Shown here piece by piece: positions 1 to 5,953 of a stretch of DNA of 10,645 bases. Each line of letters opens with the position of its first letter. The first letter of the stretch is position 1. Below the pieces are notes generated by a model that worked only from the letters and a program-made list of their open reading frames with translations, made no database searches and had not been told where the DNA came from. The stretch comes from an uncultured Collinsella sp. (lineage in GTDB: Bacteria; Actinomycetota; Coriobacteriia; Coriobacteriales; Coriobacteriaceae): NCBI GenBank assembly GCA_902491415.1, contig CABUHP010000037.1, forward strand, positions 1 through 10,645, written 5' to 3'. The position numbers and the translations under genes are program-made.

Positions 1-908
1 GCGCCGCGCGTGCGCGGGTCAAGCTCTACACCCGCGCCCACTGAAAGCTCGTTCTCGGGAATCAGGCCCACCGAAAGCAGCAGCGTGTCGCACGGAACAA
101 CGCACTCGGTCCCCGGAATGGGTGCCAGACGCTCGTCGACTTGGCTCACCTCGACGGCTTCCACGCGGTCGTGCCCGATCACGCGCGTGACCGTGGTAGA
201 CAGATGCAGCGGAATGCCAAAGTCGTCCAAGCAGTTCTTCACATTGCGGCGCAGGCCGTTGGCGTACGGCATGAGCTCGTACACGCCCTCGACGGAAATC
301 CCCTCGAGCGTGCAGCGACGTGCCATGATGAGCCCGATGTCGCCCGAGCCCAAAATGACGGCGCGCGAGCCGGGTTTGAGGTTCTCGATATTGATGTATC
401 GCTGCGCCAGGCCGGCCGTAAACACGCCGGCGGGACGACTGCCGGGGATCTTGATCTCGCTGCGGGTGCGCTCACGGCAGCCCATGGCAAGGACGATCGC
501 GCGACCGGTGAGCTGCAGCATGCCGGCAGGGCTCATGAGCGTGACGGCGTGGACCGCGGTGTCTTCCGCAGGCTCGCCTGAATCAATCCCAAGCACCATA
601 CTGTTTAGGAACAGCGCAATGTCGGTTGCATGCACCTGGTCGATAAAGCGCTGCGCGTACTCGGGACCGGTGAGCTCCTGTTTAAAGTGCGACAGGCCAA
701 ACCCGGGGTGGATGCACTGGCGCAGGATGCCGCCCAGGTGCTGCTCGCGCTCCACGATGGCCACGCGCGCTCCGGCCTTATGCGCGGCCAGCGCGGCAGC
801 CATGCCGGCAGGTCCGCCGCCGATAACGACCACGTCGAACGCCTGCGTCTGCACCGCCTCTGTAGCTCCGGTCTCCGCACGTCCGTCACGCATATCAAGC
901 GTCGCCAT
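1..908 (-). CDS. FAD/NAD(P)-dependent oxidoreductase, second gene of a glycerol-type dehydrogenase operon (partial)
   Basis: This is a pyridine-nucleotide-disulfide-type flavoprotein. Its C-terminus lies beyond the left edge, so about 302 codons are visible. Reading leftward from ATG at 908, residues 25-35 form an FAD Rossmann motif (VVVIGGGPAG), followed by a GGILRQC segment near residues 59-65. A second dinucleotide motif, VILGSGDIG, lies at about residues 184-192. The start is preferred because AAGGGGG lies about 9 nt upstream, inside the end of the preceding gene, whose TAG ends 1 nt before this ATG, so the two are probably translationally coupled. In Firmicutes and coriobacteria such a protein commonly sits between a GlpA-like flavoprotein and a small DUF1667 protein and is thought to pass electrons from it to NAD(P) or another acceptor. 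That third gene would lie off the window. The substrate is inferred, not shown. Confidence 0.85.
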   Translation of the reverse strand, partial: MATLDMRDGRAETGATEAVQTQAFDVVVIGGGPAGMAAALAAHKAGARVAIVEREQHLGGILRQCIHPGFGLSHFKQELTGPEYAQRFIDQVHATDIALFLNSMVLGIDSGEPAEDTAVHAVTLMSPAGMLQLTGRAIVLAMGCRERTRSEIKIPGSRPAGVFTAGLAQRYINIENLKPGSRAVILGSGDIGLIMARRCTLEGISVEGVYELMPYANGLRRNVKNCLDDFGIPLHLSTTVTRVIGHDRVEAVEVSQVDERLAPIPGTECVVPCDTLLLSVGLIPENELSVGAGVELDPRTRG

Positions 909-909
909 C

Positions 910-2364
910 CTAGCGCACCCCCTTCAGCGGTCCCTCAACCAACCAAGATCCGACGTCCTCCAGTAATACCTCGCTGGGGTCACACCCCAGCTCACGCGCC
1001 ATGATCGCAACCACGCGGCTCTGGCAAAAACCGCTCTGGCACCGACCCATGCCGGCACGACAGCGGCGCTTGACGCCCTCGACCGAAACTGCGCCCGGCT
1101 GGCGTCGAATCGCGGCCACGATCTCGGCCTCGGGCACCGTCTCGCAGCGGCAGACGATTTGCCCCCAAGCGGGGTCGGACTCGATTAGCTCCTCCTTGCG
1201 CGCCAGCGGTGCGCAGTCAAAGTCGTCCGGCGCGCGGCGAATTGGGTTCCAGTCCGCCCGCTCGTGCAGTTCCACGCCCGCCTCACGCATCACAAGCTCC
1301 ATGCGCTCGGCAATGGCCGGCGCGCTTGCCACACCCGGCGACTGAATGCCCGCCGCCTGGAAAAGCCCCGGCACCACGGCCGACTTTCCAATAAAGAAGT
1401 CGTTCGTTCCCTGAATGACCGGACGCCCGCCGGCAAATGCGCGCACCACGCGGCGCGTATCCAGATCGGGCACCAGCTTGCGCGCGCCGGTCAGCAGCGC
1501 GTTCACATCGCTCGCATAGGTCTGCGTGTCGCCCGGCTCGCGCACGGTAGCCGTGGCGGTGATCACGGTGTTGCCGTGCACGGTGCCCGTCACGATAACG
1601 CCCTTCGACACAGGCGTCGGAACGGGGTAGAGCGGCATGAGCGCGCGCGGCTCCTTGTCCAACACCACGATGTTGCCCTGACGCCAGACCATCTGGAACT
1701 CCTCGGCGCCCGCCATATGCGAGATGTCGGCGGCGCCGTTGCCCGTGGCGTTGATTAGGTAACGGCAGTGCACGTTGCTAGTGGGGGTCGCCAGCGTAAA
1801 GCGCGCGTCGTCGCCCGAGCCCGCGACTTCAATCGCTTCCACCGGAGCGGAGCGCATAAACGTCACGCCGTTGGCCACGGCGTTCTCCAACGCGGCGATG
1901 GCAACCTCAAACGGGTCGACATAACCGGTCGAAGGGCACCACAACGCGCACGTGGCCTGGGCACTCGCGCGCGGCTCTAACTCGTGGATGCGCTCGGGTC
2001 CGACGATCGACAGCTCGGGCACGCCGTTGGCCAGGCCATTCTGGCGCAGCTTCTCCAGGTGTGCGCGGTCTTCGTCGTTGAAGCCCAGCACCATCGACCC
2101 GGTGCGGCGGAACAAAAAGCCCAGCTCCTGGGCCCAGGTGCCATATAGCTCGCAACCACGGGCGTTGACCTGCGCCTTTACCGTGCCCGGCGCCGGATCG
2201 TAGCCGGCGTGCACCAGGCCGCCGTTGGCCTTGGACGCGCCCAGCGCAATATCGTTAGCCGCCTCGACCACGCAAATGGACAGGTCATAGCGCGCAAGCT
2301 GCCGCGCGATGGCGCATCCGGTGATGCCCGCGCCGACAATCGCGATATCAAACGTTTCCGTCAC
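910..2364 (-). CDS. GlpA-like FAD-dependent dehydrogenase with C-terminal BFD [2Fe-2S] domain
   Basis: This 484-aa protein belongs to the DAO/GlpA flavoprotein family, probably an anaerobic-type glycerol-3-phosphate dehydrogenase (glycerol 3-phosphate to dihydroxyacetone phosphate). An L-2-hydroxyacid oxidase (LhgO-like) activity cannot be excluded. Residues 6-16 hold the FAD-binding GAGITG motif, followed by a DAO-type segment (GASKANGGLVHAGY). The C-terminal 83 residues form a BFD-like iron-sulphur domain: C405-R-C407, then C442 and C447 in RCQSGFC. C435 is an extra nearby cysteine. The start codon is GTG at 2364-2362, with GGGAGG only 4 nt upstream, a tight spacing. It is first in a leftward operon with the next flavoprotein gene, whose ATG is 1 nt past this TAG. 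A perfect palindrome upstream (2382-2396) may be its operator. Length fits the long Firmicutes/Actinobacteria form of the family. Confidence 0.88.
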   Translation of the reverse strand: MTETFDIAIVGAGITGCAIARQLARYDLSICVVEAANDIALGASKANGGLVHAGYDPAPGTVKAQVNARGCELYGTWAQELGFLFRRTGSMVLGFNDEDRAHLEKLRQNGLANGVPELSIVGPERIHELEPRASAQATCALWCPSTGYVDPFEVAIAALENAVANGVTFMRSAPVEAIEVAGSGDDARFTLATPTSNVHCRYLINATGNGAADISHMAGAEEFQMVWRQGNIVVLDKEPRALMPLYPVPTPVSKGVIVTGTVHGNTVITATATVREPGDTQTYASDVNALLTGARKLVPDLDTRRVVRAFAGGRPVIQGTNDFFIGKSAVVPGLFQAAGIQSPGVASAPAIAERMELVMREAGVELHERADWNPIRRAPDDFDCAPLARKEELIESDPAWGQIVCRCETVPEAEIVAAIRRQPGAVSVEGVKRRCRAGMGRCQSGFCQSRVVAIMARELGCDPSEVLLEDVGSWLVEGPLKGVR

Positions 2365-2381
2365 AGTGCCTCCCAGATAAG

Positions 2382-2396
2382 TTGACAGGATGTCAA
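2382..2396. promoter_or_regulatory. Palindromic operator candidate upstream of the flavoprotein operon
   Basis: A perfect dyad TTGACA-GGA-TGTCAA lies 18 nt upstream of the GTG start of the leftward operon. It also overlaps a wider imperfect pairing, GGATG (2388-2392) with CATCC (2403-2407). The position, just above the ribosome binding site, fits a repressor site. The TTGACA half could also be misread as a -35 box, but no -10 fits before the ribosome binding site. Regulator unknown. Confidence 0.4.
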
Positions 2397-2413
2397 TAAA
2401 ACCATCCTACGGT

Positions 2414-2450
2414 CTGTTCACCCTCAGCACGGCGGCAATGCGGCGAACAG
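2414..2450. repeat. Inverted repeat in the upstream region of the flavoprotein operon
   Basis: CTGTTCACC at 2414-2422 pairs with GGCGAACAG at 2442-2450 (9-bp arms, one mismatch, 19-nt loop). It could be an mRNA leader hairpin or a second regulator site. The rest of 2451-2534 shows no gene or clear motif. Confidence 0.25.
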
Positions 2451-2534
2451 TCCCGCAACACCCGCCAACGGCAGGCGAGGGGAGACCCGGTAACGTCGAC
2501 AACCTCGTCTGCCGACAACTACGGCAACCGTTCG

Positions 2535-2589
2535 TCTCGATCTGTAACAGTTAGACGAGGGTTTGGGCCCCAGATGTTACAGTACTGAC
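2535..2589. repeat. Isolated unit of the 15-bp inverted-repeat family
   Basis: The left arm TCTCGATCTGTAACA (2535-2549) is identical to arms of the array at 6768-7103. It is followed by exactly 25 nt (2550-2574) and then TGTTACAG (2575-2582). After that the right arm diverges (TACTGAC instead of ATTGAGA). The 25-nt centre starts GTTAGAC and closely resembles the centre of the third array unit. The break at 2582/2583 is a candidate left edge of the island. Confidence 0.7.
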
Positions 2590-2813
2590 TCGAAAGAACG
2601 AAAAAAAACGAACACACTGCTTACCTGCGGGTTTAAGTACGGCAACAACGGCACAAGCGCGTAAAAACGGGTTAGCACACGCACTTGGGATAATTTGGGG
2701 ATATGAAAGCCACGCGGGCGTGCACCCCGAATATCCCAATTTATTAACTCAAAGACCACCATGCCGCCCAGGGTCGTGATGTCGTCGGGCAGCTCGTAGT
2801 TCCTCCCGGTCAT
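2577..2813 (-). CDS. Small hypothetical ORF downstream of the leftward XRE gene, possibly truncated
   Basis: The ORF encodes 78 aa beginning MTGRNYELPDDITTLGG. The ATG at 2813 has a strong site GGAGG 7 nt upstream and lies 16 nt after the stop of the leftward XRE gene, so it is probably co-transcribed. I do not recognise the family. The first 23 or so residues look like ordinary protein. The remainder is encoded by the hairpin and attachment-like sequences at 2685-2744, and its stop codon (2577-2579) falls inside the TGTTACAG arm of the repeat unit. The likeliest reading is a gene whose 3' end was replaced when the island joined the chromosome. It may also be a short natural protein; whether it is made is uncertain. 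Confidence 0.4.
   Translation of the reverse strand: MTGRNYELPDDITTLGGMVVFELINWDIRGARPRGFHIPKLSQVRVLTRFYALVPLLPYLNPQVSSVFVFFRSFESVL
2685..2746. repeat. Attachment-like sequence forming a long imperfect hairpin
   Basis: TTGGGATAATTTGGGGATAT (2685-2704) resembles 6711-6729 in direct orientation, with one substitution and one extra G. The right side, 2730-2744, is the exact inverted copy of 6716-6730 (15 bp). The two sides pair with each other, and CACGC/GCGTG lies inside the loop. This suggests a recombinase attachment or inversion site near the left island edge. Confidence 0.4.
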
Positions 2814-2829
2814 CCCTCTTCCTCCATTC

Positions 2830-3054
2830 CTATGCGGTCTCATCCGTGTTCCAGCCCATCAGGTCGTTGGGCGGACAACCAAGAACCTGCGAGATAGCCA
2901 AGAGCTTGTCGGCTCCAGGAATGTAATCGCCGCTCTCGTACTTCTCGAAAATGCTGACGTTCACTCCGAGCTTGGAAGCGATCTCAGCCTGAGAAAGGTC
3001 AGCTCGGGCGCGTACGGCGCGGATATTCCCCGCCAGCTCCTTACTGAAATCCGT
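2830..3054 (-). CDS. XRE-family HTH regulator, start codon apparently ACG
   Basis: This 74-aa Cro/CI-type repressor-like protein has a complete helix-turn-helix. The region NIRAVRARADLSQAEIASKL is followed by recognition-helix residues up to KYESGDYIPG, and the tail PPNDLMGW is shared in kind with the divergent XRE gene (DPNDLLGW). The frame is open from 3090, but no ATG, GTG or TTG precedes the domain. A good ribosome site, AAGGAG, lies 6 nt upstream of ACG (3052-3054), exactly where a start is expected before DFSKELAGNIR. I therefore place the start at ACG. Either the ATG was lost by a T-to-C change, making this a weakly expressed or dead repressor, or ACG is used at low level. It is divergent from the XRE/RhuM operon across a shared 142-nt control region. 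Confidence 0.6.
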   Translation of the reverse strand, partial: TDFSKELAGNIRAVRARADLSQAEIASKLGVNVSIFEKYESGDYIPGADKLLAISQVLGCPPNDLMGWNTDETA

Positions 3055-3196
3055 TCGTTTCTCCTTAGAGATGTTTTTCTGTCTGTTGAATTAAATGACG
3101 AACAGTCTTATGTCCCTATCAATCGAATAAGCAACATTTTTTTGCGTAAAGACATTTTTTGTTTACTATTCATTTAACGTAAAGAAAGGAGCGAGG
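3055..3196. promoter_or_regulatory. Divergent control region between the two XRE genes
   Basis: This AT-rich stretch differs sharply from its GC-rich surroundings. The rightward promoter candidate is TTGCGT (3142-3147), 16 nt, then TACTAT (3164-3169). Direct repeats CGTAAAGA occur at 3145-3152 and 3178-3185, and GTAAA (3146-3150) faces TTTAC (3162-3166); these may be operators bracketing the promoter. A leftward promoter is less clear: TTGCTT at 3134-3129 has only weak -10 options. The layout is like a phage immunity switch. Confidence 0.5.
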
Positions 3197-3565
3197 ATGA
3201 ACCTTCGTCTAAGAGAGCGCCGAGAGGCCCTGGGGCTAAACCAAAAGGAGCTTGCACAAAATGTCGGCAAGTCATTCCGAACTATTCAGTCTTGGGAGCG
3301 CGAGGAGAGCTATCCGAATGCAGAGCTCGTAGGTGCGCTCTGCGAAGTATTCAACACCGATCCCAACGACCTGCTCGGCTGGTACGAGGAGCATCCCGAG
3401 GACAAGCCGACGGCGCCGGCGGGCGCGGAGGGCGAGCTGATCACCTGCTACCGGCAGAGCACCGAGAAGAGGCGCTCGAAGATCCTAGAGACGGCACGCG
3501 ACCAGGCCGAGCTGTCCCAAGCTCAGGCTGCAGCGCCTGAAAGCGAAGGGCTGGAAGCGGATTAA
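3197..3565 (+). CDS. XRE-family HTH transcriptional regulator
   Basis: This 122-aa DNA-binding regulator has its helix-turn-helix at about residues 3-57: LRERREALGLNQKELAQNVG, then SFRTIQSWERE. The tail (residues 58-122) is charged and Ala/Glu-rich, with a CYRQSTEKRRSKILE segment that could help dimerise. The ATG follows AAGGAG with 5 nt spacing. It is first in a rightward unit with the RhuM gene, 38 nt downstream, and divergent from the other XRE gene. By analogy with phage and island switches it probably controls its own promoter and that of RhuM. It is not a close copy of the leftward regulator, though both end their domains with a PNDLxGW motif. Confidence 0.85.
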   Translation: MNLRLRERREALGLNQKELAQNVGKSFRTIQSWEREESYPNAELVGALCEVFNTDPNDLLGWYEEHPEDKPTAPAGAEGELITCYRQSTEKRRSKILETARDQAELSQAQAAAPESEGLEAD

Positions 3566-3603
3566 GTAAGGTCCGCATAGGCATTCAACGGAAAGGAAGA
3601 TAT

Positions 3604-4605
3604 ATGGAAGACCCTATCCAGGCCGAGATCGTCCTGTACCAGTCCGAGGGGACAAACGTGCCGGTGCAGGTGCGCTACATGAACGAAACGCTTTGGATGC
3701 CCCAGAAGGAAATCGCCGAGCTGTTCGACAAGGACAAGTCGACCATCTCGCGCCACATGAAGAACGTCTTCGAAGAGGGTGAGCTTGCCCGAGACGCAGT
3801 TGTTGCAAAAATTGCAACAACTGCCTCAGATGGCAAGACATATATGGTCGACTTCTACGCGCTCGATGCCATCATTGCCGTCGGATACCGCGTGAACTCG
3901 CTGCGCGCGACCCGTTTCCGCCAGTGGGCCACGGCGACCCTCAAGGAGTACATCACCAAGGGTTTCGTCCTCAACGACGACATGCTCAAGAACGGCCGGC
4001 CCTTCGGCAAGGACTACTTCGACGAGCTGCTCGCCCGCATCCGCGACATCCGCGCGAGCGAGCGGCGCGTGTGGCTCAAGATCACCGACATATTCCAGGA
4101 GTGCAGCTTCGACTACGACAAGGACTCGACCATGGCCAAGAACTTCTACGCCGCGGTCCAGAACAAGATGCACTACGCCGTCACCGGGCACACCGCGGCC
4201 GAGATCGTCCAGGGGCGCTCCGACCCCTCCAAGCCCAACATGGGGCTCACGTCGTGGAAGGGAGGCCCCGAGGGCCGCATCCACTCCTCGGACGTCACCG
4301 TGGCCAAGAACTACCTGTCCGAGGACGAGATCAGGCAGCTGAACCGCCTCGTCACGATGCTGCTCGACACGCTCGAGGACAGGGCCGAGCGGCACGTCCT
4401 TACGAGCATGGAGGACTGCGAGCGCCTGCTCGACGGCTTCCTGACATTCAGCGGGCGCGAGGTGCTCAAGGGCCTCGGCAACCGCAACAAGAAGACGGCC
4501 GACAAGATCGCCAAGGAGCGCTTCCATGAGTTCCAGAAGCTCCAGGACAAGGCCTACGAGAACGACTTCGAGCGTATGACGAAGCGTCTGAACGGCAAGG
4601 CGTGA
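3604..4605 (+). CDS. RhuM-family protein
   Basis: This 333-aa protein belongs to the virulence RhuM family, named after a Salmonella pathogenicity-island gene. The molecular role is not established; members are common on islands, prophages and near defence genes. Diagnostic segments are the N-terminal helix-turn-helix-like region LWMPQKEIAELFDKDKSTIS (residues 30-49), TTASDGKTY (72-80), and the hallmark YALDAIIAVGYRVNS (about 85-99) followed by RATRFRQWAT. The length matches the full family. The ATG follows AAGGAAG, and the gene lies 38 nt after the XRE regulator, so one operon is likely. A rho-independent terminator ends it at 4751-4786. Codons 65-74 contain a perfect 13-bp-arm palindrome. 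The gene appears intact. Confidence 0.9.
   Translation: MEDPIQAEIVLYQSEGTNVPVQVRYMNETLWMPQKEIAELFDKDKSTISRHMKNVFEEGELARDAVVAKIATTASDGKTYMVDFYALDAIIAVGYRVNSLRATRFRQWATATLKEYITKGFVLNDDMLKNGRPFGKDYFDELLARIRDIRASERRVWLKITDIFQECSFDYDKDSTMAKNFYAAVQNKMHYAVTGHTAAEIVQGRSDPSKPNMGLTSWKGGPEGRIHSSDVTVAKNYLSEDEIRQLNRLVTMLLDTLEDRAERHVLTSMEDCERLLDGFLTFSGREVLKGLGNRNKKTADKIAKERFHEFQKLQDKAYENDFERMTKRLNGKA
3796..3824. repeat. Perfect 13-bp-arm palindrome inside the RhuM gene
   Basis: GCAGTTGTTGCAA (3796-3808) and TTGCAACAACTGC (3812-3824) are exact reverse complements separated by AAA. It encodes residues 65-74 (AVVAKIATTA). The local sequence is AT-richer than the rest of the gene. It could be an internal operator, a hairpin that tunes translation, or a chance result of the protein sequence. 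Confidence 0.7.
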
Positions 4606-4639
4606 CGGGCACAAGGGCCTATCAAAACGCCAGTTGTTC

Positions 4640-4667
4640 CCCATTTTCGTGGGGTCGCGAAAATGGG
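4640..4667. repeat. Intergenic inverted repeat after the RhuM gene
   Basis: CCCATTTTCG (4640-4649) and CGAAAATGGG (4658-4667) are perfect 10-bp arms around the loop TGGGGTCG. There is no T-tract on either side, so it is not a normal terminator. It may be a dispersed palindromic element or an mRNA 3' structure. Confidence 0.6.
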
Positions 4668-4750
4668 TGACGGCTTGACCGCGCCGACGGCAAACGGTAA
4701 TTTGGACAGCGGTATTGACGCGGGGACCCCACGGGGCCAGCGTCCAAAGG

Positions 4751-4790
4751 AAAGGCGGCTGTCCCCGAGGACAGTCGCCTTTCTTCGTTT
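4751..4790 (+). terminator. Rho-independent terminator of the XRE/RhuM operon
   Basis: GGCGGCTGTCC (4754-4764) pairs with GGACAGTCGCC (4769-4779) around CCGA, with one G-T pair, flanked by AAA and followed by TTTCTTCGTTT. It lies 146 nt after the RhuM stop. It also rules out an upstream start at 4715 for the next gene. Confidence 0.8.
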
Positions 4791-4806
4791 ATGAGCATTC
4801 CAACGA

Positions 4807-4852
4807 GAGGATAGAATTATCCACCGAGGTGATTCGGATATGGAGACATGTG
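4807..4852 (+). promoter_or_regulatory. Candidate promoter and operator of the 291-aa gene
   Basis: TAGAAT (4812-4817) could be a -10 box, with a poor -35 around 4788-4793. It sits inside the dyad GGATA-GAAT-TATCC (4809-4822). The ribosome site GGAG (4842-4845) is 7 nt before the ATG. Confidence 0.3.
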
Positions 4853-5728
4853 ATGGAGCGTAAAACAATAACCTTCAAATTCGAGGGTGATCTGGAAGGG
4901 GTCTCAGTCGGCACGTTCACCGCGGCGCTCCTCGGCTACTCGAGGGCCGTACAGGCTTCGGCAAGAGAACTTGATCCGAATGCGGTCATCGACGTCGAGA
5001 TAACCGCAACTCGCCCCGGCTGCCTGGAAGCCATTCTCCAAGCGGTCGTAAAAGACCTGCCAGGCATACTTGGGACACTGAGCCAAACGAGCGATCAGCT
5101 CGAGCCGGTGCTGAGCGCCTTCAAGGGCTATCTCGAGCTCCGCCGGTTCCTCGGCAAGAACGGAGCACCGAAAAGCGTCGAGCGCGTTGGCGACGGCATC
5201 TCGGTAACCGCTGGCAACAACTCAGTCATCAATATCACGCAGAACGTCTATAAGGTCAGTGGCTCCAATGAGGTCGACTCCGCCGTCTCGTCAATGTTCG
5301 GCGCGCTCGCGGACAACGAGAAGATCGGCGGCCTATCGATAAGCGGAGACGGTGTCGACGGCTTCGAATCTTCACGAGACGACTTCGAAGACATCAGGAC
5401 GGCGCCCAAGTGCGAGACGGAGCAGGAGCGCGACGTCATCATGAAGGGTCAGCACCTCAACGTCGCGAAACCCGTGCTCGAGTACAGCGACAAGCGCAAA
5501 TGGGAACTCTACTGGAACGGACAGAAGCTCTCGGCGAACATGGGGGACTTCGACTTCCTCGGCCAGCTCGCGAGGCGTGAACGCACGTTCGGCATCGGGG
5601 ACGACATGATTGCGGACCTGTTGCTCCGTCAACGACGGAACGAGATCGGAGCATGGGAGAACAAGTCCGTGAGGATAACCAAGGTCCATGACCTCAGACC
5701 CGCGCCAGAAGACCAGAAGCTCCTATAG
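4853..5728 (+). CDS. Hypothetical protein, 291 aa, island cargo
   Basis: I do not firmly recognise this protein. The start MERKTITFKFEG is chosen because GGAG lies 7 nt upstream and the longer frame (from 4715) would run through a terminator. An N-terminal alpha/beta-like domain (residues 1-60, FKFEGDLEGVSVGTFTAALL) is followed by a mostly hydrophobic helical stretch (about 58-101, ending FKGYLELRRFLGK). Next comes a beta-type segment (115-133, ISVTAGNNSVINITQNVY) and an acidic C-terminal domain. This layout recalls orphan phage and island proteins with a ligand-sensor-like N-domain, a short hydrophobic middle and a VxVxxNxVxI strand, but the likeness is from memory and weak. No catalytic motif, signal peptide or clear transmembrane helix is evident. 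It has its own probable promoter downstream of the RhuM terminator. Confidence 0.75.
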   Translation: MERKTITFKFEGDLEGVSVGTFTAALLGYSRAVQASARELDPNAVIDVEITATRPGCLEAILQAVVKDLPGILGTLSQTSDQLEPVLSAFKGYLELRRFLGKNGAPKSVERVGDGISVTAGNNSVINITQNVYKVSGSNEVDSAVSSMFGALADNEKIGGLSISGDGVDGFESSRDDFEDIRTAPKCETEQERDVIMKGQHLNVAKPVLEYSDKRKWELYWNGQKLSANMGDFDFLGQLARRERTFGIGDDMIADLLLRQRRNEIGAWENKSVRITKVHDLRPAPEDQKLL

Positions 5729-5751
5729 CAAACTGCGCTAGAGCCCAACCA

Positions 5752-5776
5752 AGCCGTCAAAGCGTTTTTGACGGCT
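5752..5776 (+). terminator. Hairpin after the 291-aa gene, possible terminator
   Basis: AGCCGTCAAA (5752-5761) and TTTGACGGCT (5767-5776) are perfect 10-bp arms around GCGTT, 24 nt past the stop codon. There is no T-run after the stem, so termination would be weak. Confidence 0.45.
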
Positions 5777-5782
5777 CCAGAC

Positions 5783-5876
5783 ATAAAGAAACCCCACCGC
5801 GCACGGCTGGAACCTTGGCGCGGCGGGGTGACAACAAGGATGCCGGAGTAACACGGAGATAGCTCCGGGCAACCTA
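5783..5876 (-). ncRNA. Candidate minus-strand small RNA
   Basis: Read leftward, a perfect -10 box TATAAT (5887-5882) precedes about 90 nt that end in a directional terminator. CCCCGCCGCGC pairs with GCGCGGTGGGG (5828-5818 with 5802-5792, one G-U pair), followed by TTTCTTTATG. On the plus strand the same stem has an A-C mismatch and no T-tract, which supports the minus strand. A 5' hairpin with alternative pairings (CCGGAG with CTCCGG, or CGGAG with CTCCG, within 5843-5868) fills the front. No good -35 is visible and no coding frame stands out. Its function is unknown. Confidence 0.4.
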
Positions 5877-5953
5877 GGGACATTATATGACACGCAAGCA
5901 GAGGCGCCGCGCGTGAGGCTCGATGCCGGTCGACCAGCTGCGCCCCGTGCACC

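Noticed and set aside
10..966. Plus-strand frame of 318 aa at the left edge
   Set aside because: It is antisense to the FAD oxidoreductase with its two dinucleotide motifs; Ser/Arg/Pro-rich shadow.
3826..4644. Minus-strand frame of 272 aa opposite RhuM
   Set aside because: It is antisense to a well-supported RhuM gene, with a composition typical of a shadow frame and no family features.
4715..4852. Upstream start (4715) for the 291-aa gene
   Set aside because: It would translate through the RhuM terminator; ATG 4853 has a proper ribosome site.
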